Shown here: positions 1-6,051 of the stretch, one piece after another
How the letters are laid out: every line of letters begins with the position of its first letter
Position numbering within the stretch: position 1 is the stretch's first letter
DNA from: Candidatus Krumholzibacteriia bacterium
GTDB lineage: Bacteria > Krumholzibacteriota > Krumholzibacteria > WVZY01 > JAKEHA01
NCBI GenBank assembly: GCA_029863355.1
Contig: JAOTVO010000026.1
Location: forward strand, 1-16,806
Length of the DNA stretch: 16,806 nucleotides
Direction of reading: 5' to 3'
The notes under the pieces: generated by a model
Told to the model about the DNA's origin: nothing
The model's database searches: none
What the model saw: the letters and a program-made list of their open reading frames with translations, nothing else
Position numbers and translations under genes: made by a program

Positions 1-468
1 GACTACCACTTCGTCTCGCCCAGCCTGGTTCGCAGCGCCGTGGAAATGAGCGGCCTGCAGACCGAGTTCGAGACGTTCGCGAGCACGTATCCACGTAGCG
101 ACAAGCCGGACGCGAGGTTCCTGGCCGACCTGGCCAACGCGCTCCAGTGCGACGCGTTCCTCGTGCCGGTCGTCGATCTCTGGCAGAAGGACGAGGCGGA
201 CTACCGGGAGAACGCGAGCTCGGCGACGTACGTGGGGGCGACGCTGACGGTGCTCGACGGGCGTGAGAGGCCCGGCGCCGTGCTCTTCCGCTCCGTGGAC
301 GAGGACTACCTCGAGGGCGTGCGCACGGAGACCGCCGACCGCACCATCGTGCGCAGCGCCGGGATCGTGCGCGCCGACGAGGGCGAGAAGCTCTACAGGG
401 CGCCAGAGTTCGAGGCGGTGGCCATCAAGGTGGCGGAGACGCTGGCCGGCAGCCTGCCGGCGCGGTGA
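1..468 (+). CDS. Hypothetical protein, 3' portion only (5' end outside the window)
   Basis: The frame is open from the first base of the window to a TGA at 466-468, giving at least 155 residues. The true start is therefore likely upstream; a GTG at 40 and an ATG at 46 are internal candidates. I do not recognise the family with confidence. The visible part reads like a small alpha/beta domain. A helix with many Asp/Ala residues leads into a strand CDAFLVPVVDLWQ, then come a Ser/Thr-rich strand (SSATYVGATLTVLDG) and a C-terminal helix. That pattern recalls the CsgG/LpoB/GNA1162-like envelope lipoproteins, where a line such as 'gadavlvgvi..w' precedes a beta-strand region. This resemblance is a guess, because the signal sequence or lipobox that would support it is not in view. 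The gene ends 10 nt before tadA, so the two are probably cotranscribed. Confidence 0.7.
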   Translation, partial: DYHFVSPSLVRSAVEMSGLQTEFETFASTYPRSDKPDARFLADLANALQCDAFLVPVVDLWQKDEADYRENASSATYVGATLTVLDGRERPGAVLFRSVDEDYLEGVRTETADRTIVRSAGIVRADEGEKLYRAPEFEAVAIKVAETLAGSLPAR

Positions 469-478
469 GCGACGACCC

Positions 479-934
479 ATGGGCGAAGACGCCCGGTGGA
501 TGCGCGACGCGCTGGCGGAGGCCGAGGCTGGGTTCGCGGCCGGAGAGGTGCCGGTCGGGTCCGTGGTGGTCCTGGGCGGCGCCGTGGTCGGACGCGGGCA
601 CAATCGCGTCGTGCGCACCGGCTATCCATTCGAGCACGCCGAAGTCGTCGCCCTTTGGGACGCGGTGGGTAACGTGGGGGCGCGCGCGCTCGCCCAGGCG
701 GTGCTCTACGCGACGGTCGAGCCCTGTGTAATGTGCATCGGCGCCGCCATCCTGGCGCGCGTGCCTCGGGTGGTGTTCGGCGCGCGCGAACCGAAGACGG
801 GCGCGTGCGAGAGCGTGTTCTCGATCCCGAACGAACCGGCGCTCGGCCACGCGATCGTGGTGACGGGTGGAGTGGAGGAGGCCCGCTGCCGGGAGTTGAT
901 GCAGCGGTTCTTTGCCCAGCGCCGGGGCGAGTGA
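479..934 (+). CDS. tadA: tRNA-specific adenosine deaminase TadA
   Basis: This enzyme converts A34 to inosine in the anticodon of tRNA-Arg(ACG) in the cytoplasm, which lets one tRNA read CGU, CGC and CGA. The 151-residue product has the zinc deaminase signature: His-Ala-Glu at residues 53-55 (zinc ligand His53 and proton-shuttle Glu55) and Pro-Cys-Val-Met-Cys at 82-86 (zinc ligands Cys83 and Cys86). The C-terminal part (EPKTGA, later FFAQRR) matches the TadA family rather than the guanine or cytosine deaminases. The ATG at 479 fits the usual family length; an upstream extension in this frame would be Arg-rich out-of-frame sequence from the previous gene. One oddity is that Phe-Glu precedes the HAE motif, where many TadA proteins have a small residue (for example Thr-Ala). 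The gene sits directly upstream of a tRNA gene. Confidence 0.93.
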   Translation: MGEDARWMRDALAEAEAGFAAGEVPVGSVVVLGGAVVGRGHNRVVRTGYPFEHAEVVALWDAVGNVGARALAQAVLYATVEPCVMCIGAAILARVPRVVFGAREPKTGACESVFSIPNEPALGHAIVVTGGVEEARCRELMQRFFAQRRGE

Positions 935-955
935 GCGGGGGGCGATGGACAATGC

Positions 956-1044
956 GGAGAGATGCGAGAGTGGCTTAATCGGCACGACTGGAAATCGTGT
1001 GAGCGCCTAGCGCTCCGGGGGTTCGAATCCCCCTCTCTCCGCCA
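956..1044 (+). tRNA. tRNA-Ser(GGA)
   Basis: This class II tRNA has a 7-bp acceptor stem (956-962 with 1034-1040), discriminator G1041 and an encoded CCA at 1042-1044. The anticodon stem CACGA/TCGTG encloses the loop CTGGAAA, with GGA at 990-992. The long variable arm (GAGCGC/GCGCTC) is diagnostic of Ser. The T arm has a 5-bp G/C stem around TTCGAAT. It reads UCC and UCU codons. It follows tadA by 21 nt and has no convincing promoter of its own, so readthrough from tadA is likely. Confidence 0.97.
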
Positions 1045-1049
1045 CACCG

Positions 1050-1077
1050 AGGGGCGCGGCGGTGGCGCCGCGCCCCT
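1050..1077 (+). terminator. Strong hairpin after tRNA-Ser(GGA), probable terminator
   Basis: A perfect 12-bp stem (1050-1061 with 1066-1077) closes a 4-nt loop, GTGG. It starts 5 nt after the tRNA CCA end. The downstream DNA has only short T clusters (TTT at 1082-1084 and 1088-1090), not a full U tract. It may stop transcription or protect and define the tRNA 3' end. Confidence 0.6.
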
Positions 1078-1088
1078 GCCGTTTCCGT

Positions 1089-1117
1089 TTGCGGCCGCCG
1101 CCGCCGGTCATTATCAT
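1089..1117 (+). promoter_or_regulatory. Candidate sigma70-type promoter for the DUF1289 gene
   Basis: A -35-like TTGCGG at 1089-1094 lies 17 bp from a -10-like TATCAT at 1112-1117 (5 of 6 matches to TATAAT). The predicted start, about 7 nt after the -10 box, falls near 1124. That is only a few bases before the ATG at 1128, which has no ribosome binding site. This suggests a nearly leaderless transcript. The call rests on the motif alone. Confidence 0.4.
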
Positions 1118-1127
1118 TGCAGTCGAC

Positions 1128-1331
1128 ATGAATGGGTCGTTCGAGAATCGGAATGACGAGGTCTCCTCGCCCTGCGACGGGGACTGCGTGATCGACTCCA
1201 AGACGGGGTACTGCGACGGCTGCATGCGGACCCTGGAGGAACTGGAGCGGTGGGGGCTCATGTCCCCCGACGAGAAGCGCGCGCTCCTGGTCATCCTTGA
1301 GGCGCGCCGCGCTCGACGCAGCGGCGCTTAG
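1128..1331 (+). CDS. DUF1289 family small four-cysteine protein
   Basis: This 67-residue protein has Cys16, Cys20, Cys29 and Cys32 spaced as Cx3C...Cx2C. It then has MRTLEELERWGLMSPDEKRALL, which matches the DUF1289 pattern (PC..C..d...g.C.GC.RT..Ei..W..m...ek). The cysteines look like a metal site, probably zinc or Fe-S. The biochemical function of the family is not established. The ATG at 1128 was chosen because the Cys core begins soon after it; a GTG at 1062 would place the N-terminus inside the preceding hairpin and add only low-complexity residues. No ribosome binding site is visible, but a promoter-like -10 element ends 10 nt upstream. The gene stands alone between two tRNA-Ser genes, bounded by hairpins on both sides. 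Confidence 0.85.
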   Translation: MNGSFENRNDEVSSPCDGDCVIDSKTGYCDGCMRTLEELERWGLMSPDEKRALLVILEARRARRSGA

Positions 1332-1368
1332 GCGCGCTTTCTCCCACCGGTAATCGAAGGCCGAAGAA

Positions 1369-1394
1369 ACGGGCCGGCGCGACCGCCGGCCCGT
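1369..1394 (+). terminator. Hairpin after the DUF1289 gene, probable terminator
   Basis: A perfect 10-bp stem (1369-1378 with 1385-1394) has a 6-nt loop, GCGACC. It lies 37 nt after the stop codon and before the promoter-like region of tRNA-Ser(CGA). No U tract follows. The position between two transcription units supports a terminator role. Confidence 0.5.
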
Positions 1395-1440
1395 CGCGCT
1401 GCGGGGAGTATCGTGCTGGCACGCAACGGCTTTCGGATGC

Positions 1441-1469
1441 TTGCGTTTTGGGGAACGATGCGATACCAT
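1441..1469 (+). promoter_or_regulatory. Candidate promoter for tRNA-Ser(CGA)/tRNA-Ala(CGC)
   Basis: TTGCGT at 1441-1446 lies 17 bp from TACCAT at 1464-1469. The predicted start near 1476-1477 coincides with the first base of the tRNA. The boxes resemble those upstream of the DUF1289 gene and recA, but individually each is a weak match to consensus. Confidence 0.4.
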
Positions 1470-1476
1470 GCCCCGC

Positions 1477-1566
1477 GGAGAGATGCCAGAGCGGTCGAAT
1501 GGGGCGGTCTCGAAAACCGTTGAGTCCTTACGGGCTCCGGGGGTTCGAATCCCCCTCTCTCCGCCA
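1477..1566 (+). tRNA. tRNA-Ser(CGA)
   Basis: This class II tRNA has the same acceptor sequence as the other tRNA-Ser (1477-1483 with 1556-1562), discriminator G1563 and encoded CCA at 1564-1566. The anticodon stem GCGGT/ACCGT (first pair G-U) encloses CTCGAAA with the anticodon CGA at 1511-1513. A long variable arm (GAGTCC/GGGCTC) is present. It reads UCG only, a codon favoured in this GC-rich genome. Confidence 0.97.
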
Positions 1567-1592
1567 TTGTCATCCGAGAGATTTTGTTACGC

Positions 1593-1668
1593 GGGGATGT
1601 AGCTCAGCTGGGAGAGCGCCTCGTTCGCAACGAGGAGGCCGGCGGTTCGAATCCGCTCATCTCCACCA
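1593..1668 (+). tRNA. tRNA-Ala(CGC)
   Basis: This standard 76-nt cloverleaf includes an encoded CCA at 1666-1668. The anticodon stem CCTCG/CGAGG encloses TTCGCAA with CGC at 1626-1628, which reads GCG. The acceptor stem GGGGATG/CATCTCC carries the G3:U70 wobble pair, the main identity element recognised by alanyl-tRNA synthetase. That enzyme is itself encoded in this window. The gene lies 26 nt after tRNA-Ser(CGA) and is probably cotranscribed with it. Confidence 0.97.
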
Positions 1669-1682
1669 GAATCGGGGTGTGT

Positions 1683-1708
1683 CCCGCGCCGGCGCGTGCC
1701 GGCGCGGG
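1683..1708 (+). terminator. Hairpin between tRNA-Ala and SRP RNA, probable terminator or processing site
   Basis: A perfect 11-bp G/C stem (1683-1693 with 1698-1708) has a 4-nt loop, GCGT. It starts 15 nt after the tRNA CCA end and 21 nt before the SRP RNA. No U tract follows. Confidence 0.55.
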
Positions 1709-1728
1709 TGCGCCGCCGGGACGAGATC

Positions 1729-1956
1729 GTGCTAGGCGGGGTGCTAGCGGTGCCCTTTTCCCGCAATCCGCTATAGCGGGGTCGAATTCCCACCTTCGGG
1801 CGTCCGGGGTCGATGCGCGCGGCTGCGGAAGTGGTGACGACGGCCAGGTCCCGCGCAATGGTCACCCGCGAACCCCGTCAGGACCGGAAGGTAGCAGCGG
1901 TAAGCGGACCCGGCCATGTGATGTGGGGTTGCCTGGCAAGAGCTAACCCGGGGTCG
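1729..1956 (+). ncRNA. ffs: Signal recognition particle RNA, extended (large, Alu-containing) form
   Basis: This is the RNA of the signal recognition particle, which binds Ffh and directs membrane-protein synthesis to the translocon. The universal domain IV is clear: a GTCAGGACC/GGTAGCAGC asymmetric-loop helix capped by a GGAA tetraloop at 1886-1889, closed by CCGC/GCGG. Outside it, GCCAGG pairs with CCTGGC (1932-1937) as part of helix 5. The 5' part, beginning GTGCTAGGCGGGG and including CCCGCAATCCGCTATAGCGGGG, has the look of the Alu-type domain of large bacterial SRP RNAs. It therefore differs from the short ~110-nt 4.5S form. The length is about 230 nt. The 5' end is taken at the conserved GTGCTAG. 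The 3' end is approximate by 10-15 nt. Confidence 0.9.
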
Positions 1957-2015
1957 CGCCGCGGTTCCGGCGTTCAACGGCGGGTGCACGATCTCTTTTT
2001 CTTCCACGGAGTACG

Positions 2016-3806
2016 ATGAGCTACGAAGTCCTGGCGAGGAAGTGGCGGCCGCTGCGGTTCGACGACGTGGTCGGTCAGGACCACGTCACGGGCCCGCTAA
2101 AGAAAGCGGTGGAGACGGGGCGCGTGTCGCACGCCAATCTCTTCGCCGGCCCGCGCGGCTGCGGCAAGACCAGCACCGCCCGCATTCTCGCGCGTGCCAT
2201 CAACTGTGACAGCCTCGAGGCGGGCAATCCGTGCAACACGTGCCCGTCGTGTCGGGGCGTGATCGCGGGCAATAACCTCGACGTGATGGAGATCGACGGC
2301 GCCTCGCACACGGGCGTGAACGAGGTCCGTGACCTGCAGGAGAGCATCGGCTATGCGCCGAGTCATTTCCGCAACAAGGTCTACGTCATCGACGAGGTGC
2401 ACATGCTCTCCACGCACGCGTTCAACGCGCTGTTGAAGACACTGGAGGAGCCGCCGCCCCACGTGTACTTCATCTTCGCCACCACCGCGCCCAACAAGAT
2501 CCCCGAAACGATCAAATCGCGCTGCCAGCGTCACCACTTCAAGCGGCTGGAGATCCGCGAAATCGCCGCCCAGCTCGAAGCGATCTGCAAAGCGGAGAGC
2601 GTGGCTTGCGAGGAGGAGGGCCTGCGCTTGCTGGCGCGCAAGGCGGAGGGCAGCATGCGCGACGGCACCAGCCTGCTCGACCAGTGCATCACGGCTTCGG
2701 GAGCTCGAGTGACGGCGGCGGCGGTGCGCGGAATCCTCGGCCTCGTCGACCAGGAGAAAGTCCTTGCGTTCGTAGAGGCCGTCGCCACCGGCGATGCCAC
2801 GCGGGTGCTCGAGCTCGTGGACCAGGCGGTGACGGAAGGCCTCGACCTGCAAGAGCTGTCGGCGGCGCTGCTGGAAGGTTACCGCGACCTCATGGTGCTG
2901 GCCACGCGCGGCGACCTCGACCGACTCATTTTCCGGTCCAAGGACGAGATCGCCCTCTTGCGCGCGCAGCTGGAGCGCTACGAGCTCGCCGATCTCGTCA
3001 CCGTGGTAGAGCGCCTGTGCAACACCGCGCCCCGGCTCAAGGGTGCCGCGGATCCGCGCATCCTGCTCGAGAGCCTCCTCGTCGACCTGAGCCTGCTGGA
3101 GCGGCAGACGGACATCCGCACGCTCATCACGCGCCTGGAGGGCGCCTCGGGGAGCGGGGTGAGCGGAGAAGACGCCGGCGCGAGCCGGCGTGGGAGGCAA
3201 GACCTGAGCGCGCCGGAAAAGGCCGGAGGGGCGGCGCCGAAAGGCGCGGACGCGCCGGCGCGCGCCGCCGCCGGCTCGCCGGCGAGCGCATCGACGAGGA
3301 CGGTACGCGCCGCTGGCGACGATCTCGGCGCCAACCCGGCGCGCACCAAGCGAGAAGCGCCGCCGCCGGGCGAGTCGGGAACCGAGGCGGCACCCGGCGA
3401 CGCGCTCGACTTCGATCGCTTGCTGGGACTCTGGGGAGGCTTCGTCACCTTCGTGCGCCAGAAGCGGGTGTCCCTCGGTGTCTCCCTCTTTTCCGGGAAG
3501 CCCTACGCGTTCGACGGCGGCCGGCTCACGCTGCGTTTCATGCGCAACTTCACCTTGCAGCGCGAGCAGGTCTCGGAGGCGGCCAACCGGCGCTTCGTCG
3601 AGTCCTCGTTCCGCCGCTACTTCGGACACGAGGTCGAGATCGTGTGCATCGCCGAGGGAGAGGAGCGCGCGGCGGCGGTGGAGGAGGGCAAACGCGCGCG
3701 CACCACGCCGGAGGCGCGCGTGCGCGGCGTGTCCGAAGAGAAGAAGCCGATCGTCCGCAAGCTCCTCCAGGAGTTCGACGGAGAGATCATCCGCTACGGT
3801 CAGTAG
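2016..3806 (+). CDS. dnaX: DNA polymerase III subunit tau (gamma/tau), clamp-loader ATPase
   Basis: This is the motor subunit of the clamp loader, which opens and places the beta clamp on primed DNA and, through tau, couples the polymerases to the helicase. The protein has 596 residues. In the AAA+ core, a Walker A motif GPRGCGKTS lies at residues 45-53. Cys64, Cys73, Cys76 and Cys79 form the structural zinc site. A Walker B motif (IDEVHML) lies near residue 128, and a sensor 1/SRC arginine-finger stretch (TTAPNKIPETIKSRCQ) follows. Domain III follows to about residue 370. Next comes a 70-residue Ala/Gly/Pro-rich linker. A folded C-terminal domain (about residues 460-550; LWGGFVTFVRQKR...) is typical of tau. 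I see no A-rich slippery heptamer, so a gamma form made by frameshifting is not evident. The ATG at 2016 has GGAG 8 bases upstream (2008-2011). Confidence 0.97.
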   Translation: MSYEVLARKWRPLRFDDVVGQDHVTGPLKKAVETGRVSHANLFAGPRGCGKTSTARILARAINCDSLEAGNPCNTCPSCRGVIAGNNLDVMEIDGASHTGVNEVRDLQESIGYAPSHFRNKVYVIDEVHMLSTHAFNALLKTLEEPPPHVYFIFATTAPNKIPETIKSRCQRHHFKRLEIREIAAQLEAICKAESVACEEEGLRLLARKAEGSMRDGTSLLDQCITASGARVTAAAVRGILGLVDQEKVLAFVEAVATGDATRVLELVDQAVTEGLDLQELSAALLEGYRDLMVLATRGDLDRLIFRSKDEIALLRAQLERYELADLVTVVERLCNTAPRLKGAADPRILLESLLVDLSLLERQTDIRTLITRLEGASGSGVSGEDAGASRRGRQDLSAPEKAGGAAPKGADAPARAAAGSPASASTRTVRAAGDDLGANPARTKREAPPPGESGTEAAPGDALDFDRLLGLWGGFVTFVRQKRVSLGVSLFSGKPYAFDGGRLTLRFMRNFTLQREQVSEAANRRFVESSFRRYFGHEVEIVCIAEGEERAAAVEEGKRARTTPEARVRGVSEEKKPIVRKLLQEFDGEIIRYGQ

Positions 3807-3835
3807 GCCGCCGGTCGGCCGAGAGGAAGGGCAGC

Positions 3836-4147
3836 ATGGCGAATTTCGGGAAGCTCATGAAGCAGGCGCAGGAGATGCAGGAGCGGCTGGCGCGGGCCCA
3901 GGAGGAACTGTCCGCCGTGGAGGTGAAGGGATCGAGCGGCGGGGGCATGGTGACGGTGCGGATGAACGGTCAGCAGGAGGTGCTCGGCGTCAGCATCGAG
4001 GAGGAGGCTTTCAAGGAGGGCGACCGCGAGATGCTCGAGGACCTCATCGTGGCCGCATTCGCCGAGGCCCGCAACAACGCCCTCGAAGCCGCCAAGGAGC
4101 ACATGTCTTCGATCACGGGCGGAATGAACATCCCCGGCCTCTTCTAA
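3836..4147 (+). CDS. ybaB: YbaB/EbfC family nucleoid-associated protein
   Basis: This small DNA-binding protein forms dimers shaped like tweezers and affects nucleoid structure. The 103-residue sequence has the family hallmarks: an N-terminal helix MANFGKLMKQAQEMQERL, a central strand region with a Gly-rich turn (SSGGGMVTVRMNG), and the C-terminal GGMNIPGLF, which is strongly conserved. The ATG at 3836 is preceded by GAGGAAGG at about 6 nt. It lies 29 nt after dnaX and 39 nt before recR, the classic dnaX-ybaB-recR order, so it is likely cotranscribed with repair and replication genes. Confidence 0.95.
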   Translation: MANFGKLMKQAQEMQERLARAQEELSAVEVKGSSGGGMVTVRMNGQQEVLGVSIEEEAFKEGDREMLEDLIVAAFAEARNNALEAAKEHMSSITGGMNIPGLF

Positions 4148-4186
4148 CCCCCGATCGTTCGTGCCCGCCCCGGAAGGAACGACCCA

Positions 4187-4789
4187 TTGACGGAATTCGG
4201 TTCGGAGACCCTGACCGCGCTGGTCAAGGCTCTGTCACGCCTGCCCGGGATCGGCGCCAAGACGGCCCAGCGGCTGGCCCTGCACCTGCTCCGCACGCGG
4301 CGCGAGGACGCCGAGCACCTGGCCCACCTGCTCGCCGCGGTGCGGGAGAAGGTCCGTTTCTGCCGCACCTGCGGGGCCATCACGGAGGCCGTCGAATGTG
4401 CAATTTGCACGGACCGGGGCCGCGACCGGGAGATCATCTGCGTGGTCGAGCAGCCGCAAGACCTCCTCATCTTGGAGAAAACCAAGCAGTTCCGAGGCCT
4501 GTACCACGTCCTCCACGGGGTGCTCTCGCCGATCGACGGGATAGGCCCCGAGGACCTTTCGCTCAATGCCCTGGAAGACCGCGTTCGGTCCGGCGAAGTC
4601 CGGGAACTCATTGTCGCTACGAATCCTACCGTTGAGGGCGATACCACCGCTTTCTACATCGCCAAATCCGTTGCTCCTTACGGAGTTACTGTCACGAGAC
4701 TTGCTAGAGGGCTCCCCGTGGGCGGAACCCTCGAATTCGCAGACGACTCCACGCTCGCTCGGGCTCTCGAGCGGCGCGAGCAGTTGTAG
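4187..4789 (+). CDS. recR: Recombination mediator protein RecR
   Basis: RecR works with RecO (and RecF) to load RecA on SSB-coated gaps. The 200-residue protein has the helix-hairpin-helix LPGIGAKTAQRLALHLL near residues 19-35, the zinc finger Cys59, Cys62, Cys71, Cys74, and a Toprim domain from about residue 82 (CVVEQPQDLL...GVLSPIDGIGPEDL). The start is TTG at 4187. It gives the normal MTEF-type N-terminus and has GGAAGGA at 4172-4178, 8 nt upstream; no ATG or GTG fits before the helix-hairpin-helix. Codon use changes in the last ~60 codons: many end in A or T (GCT, CCT, GTT, AGA, CTT), unlike the rest of the gene and its neighbours. Confidence 0.96.
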   Translation: MTEFGSETLTALVKALSRLPGIGAKTAQRLALHLLRTRREDAEHLAHLLAAVREKVRFCRTCGAITEAVECAICTDRGRDREIICVVEQPQDLLILEKTKQFRGLYHVLHGVLSPIDGIGPEDLSLNALEDRVRSGEVRELIVATNPTVEGDTTAFYIAKSVAPYGVTVTRLARGLPVGGTLEFADDSTLARALERREQL

Positions 4790-4852
4790 GCGATTCCGCT
4801 GGCGGGCGCGTCGCGTGGCGCGCCGGGGCAATTCTTCGTCTGGAGCGGATCC

Positions 4853-5350
4853 ATGGTTAAGGCCGACTGGACCATCTACGAAGAGGATTACTGGGCGATA
4901 AACAGCGTCCTCAAGGAGCTCATCGAGAACTCCAACTCCCAGAGCGTAATCCTCATCGACAAGACCGGACAGCTGATCGCCAGCGTCGGTCTCGAGCCCG
5001 AATTCGACCTCATGAGCTTCGCATCATTGTGCGCGGCGGACTTCGAGGCCAACGCTCAGCTCGCCATGCTCATCGGTGAGAGGGACTTCTCGACCCTGTA
5101 TCACCAGGGTTCCGATGAGAGCATGTACCTGTCGCGCGTGGCACAGGCGATCATCCTCGTGGTGCTGTTCAACAAGCGCACCACCCTGGGCCTCGTACGC
5201 CTGCGCGTCAAGAAGGCCGTCGAGGGTCTCAACACGATCCTCAACGGCCTCTTCGAGAAGCTCGAGTACGAGAACGAGGATCTCAAGGAGTTCGACGAGA
5301 CCTTTGCCGAAGAGCTCAACCGAGAGATCGATTCGCTGTTCCAGGACTAG
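4853..5350 (+). CDS. mglB: MglB-like Roadblock/LC7 protein, GTPase-activating partner of MglA
   Basis: MglB is a homodimeric Roadblock/LC7 protein that stimulates GTP hydrolysis by MglA and helps set front-rear polarity in Myxococcus and relatives. The 165-residue product follows the Myxococcus MglB plan along its length. It opens with a helix [12 protein letters not shown], then a strand [16 protein letters not shown], a middle [19 protein letters not shown], the signature [13 protein letters not shown] at about residues 110-122, and a short acidic end EEL...EIDSLFQD. The M. xanthus protein is about the same size (near 160 residues). The C-terminal tail is strongly acidic and helical, and in MglB that helix contacts MglA. 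The ATG at 4853 is preceded by GGAGCGG at 4842-4848. It lies 63 nt after recR and 32 nt before mglA. Confidence 0.87.
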   Translation: MVKADWTIYEEDYWAINSVLKELIENSNSQSVILIDKTGQLIASVGLEPEFDLMSFASLCAADFEANAQLAMLIGERDFSTLYHQGSDESMYLSRVAQAIILVVLFNKRTTLGLVRLRVKKAVEGLNTILNGLFEKLEYENEDLKEFDETFAEELNREIDSLFQD

Positions 5351-5382
5351 CGCAGCGAGGGTGTCGAAGCTGGAGTCGGTGC

Positions 5383-5967
5383 ATGTCGCTGATCAACTAT
5401 TCGTCCCGCGAGATCAACTGTAAAATCGTCTACTACGGCCCAGGTCTTTGCGGCAAGACGACTAACCTTCAGTACGTATATAACAAGGTCGATCCCTCCA
5501 CCAAGGGCAAGCTCATCACGCTGGCCACGGAGATGGATCGCACCCTGTTCTTCGACTTTCTGCCCCTCGAACTGGGCACCGTGAAGGGTTTCAAGACCCG
5601 CTTTCACCTCTACACGGTGCCCGGACAGGTGTACTACGACGCGTCGCGCAAGCTCATCCTGCGCGGAGTGGACGGCATCGTCTTCATCGCCGACAGCCAG
5701 CGCGCGCGTTACGACGCCAACATCGAGAGCCTCTACAACCTCCACGAGAACCTGGAGGAGTACAACCTCAAGGTCGACGACGTACCCTTCGTCATCCAGT
5801 ACAACAAGCGCGACATGACCGACATCATCGACCTCGAGGAGCTCCAGCAGGAGCTCAACCCCGAGGGCCACCCCGATTTCGAAGCCGTGGCCACGCGCGG
5901 TGACGGCGTCTTCGATACCCTCAAATGCGTGGCCAAGGGCGTCCTCAAGAAGCTCTCGCAGAACTGA
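5383..5967 (+). CDS. mglA: MglA-type Ras-like small GTPase
   Basis: MglA is a small GTPase whose GTP form accumulates at one pole and recruits motility or polarity machinery. The 194-residue sequence is very close to Myxococcus MglA, beginning [20 protein letters not shown]. The P-loop GPGLCGKTT is at residues 19-27. Arg53 and Gln82, the intrinsic arginine finger and catalytic glutamine of MglA, are at the same positions. The switch/PM3 segment [16 protein letters not shown] starts at 78, and NKRD at 141-144 gives guanine specificity. No membrane anchor is seen. It forms a probable operon with mglB just upstream. The downstream polarity output cannot be told from this window; gliding, type IV pili or surface-polymer secretion are all possible. 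Confidence 0.95.
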   Translation: MSLINYSSREINCKIVYYGPGLCGKTTNLQYVYNKVDPSTKGKLITLATEMDRTLFFDFLPLELGTVKGFKTRFHLYTVPGQVYYDASRKLILRGVDGIVFIADSQRARYDANIESLYNLHENLEEYNLKVDDVPFVIQYNKRDMTDIIDLEELQQELNPEGHPDFEAVATRGDGVFDTLKCVAKGVLKKLSQN

Positions 5968-6013
5968 GCCCGGCGCCCGCCCCCCGCGCCACAGCGATAC
6001 GCGCGAAAATCGA

Positions 6014-6043
6014 TTGAGCGGCGCAGGCGCATCGCGCTATCGT
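6014..6043 (+). promoter_or_regulatory. Candidate promoter for pgpA-cinA-thpR
   Basis: TTGAGC at 6014-6019 lies 18 bp from TATCGT at 6038-6043. The predicted start is close to 6050, two bases before the pgpA ATG. No ribosome binding site precedes that ATG, so a leaderless transcript is possible. The match to consensus is weak (4 of 6 in each box at best). Confidence 0.3.
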
Positions 6044-6051
6044 AGGCGCCG

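Noticed and set aside
1957..1998. Intrinsic terminator between SRP RNA and dnaX
   Set aside because: CGCCG (1957-1961) and CGGCG (1968-1972) form only a 5-bp stem, and the T-rich stretch (1994-2003) is 20 nt away, so it is not a convincing terminator.
3150..3400. Programmed frameshift in dnaX to make gamma
   Set aside because: I looked for an A-rich slippery heptamer near the linker start and found none. Only a full tau product is supported.
2606..3835. Long open frame overlapping the 3' half of dnaX and joining the ybaB frame
   Set aside because: The translation before the ybaB ATG is Arg/Gly/Ala/Pro-rich with no domain, as expected for an off-frame reading of a GC-rich gene. Only the ybaB part is real.
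4805..4824. Hairpin between recR and mglB
   Set aside because: The stem is only 6 bp of alternating G/C with an 8-nt loop; this is expected often in a GC-rich sequence.
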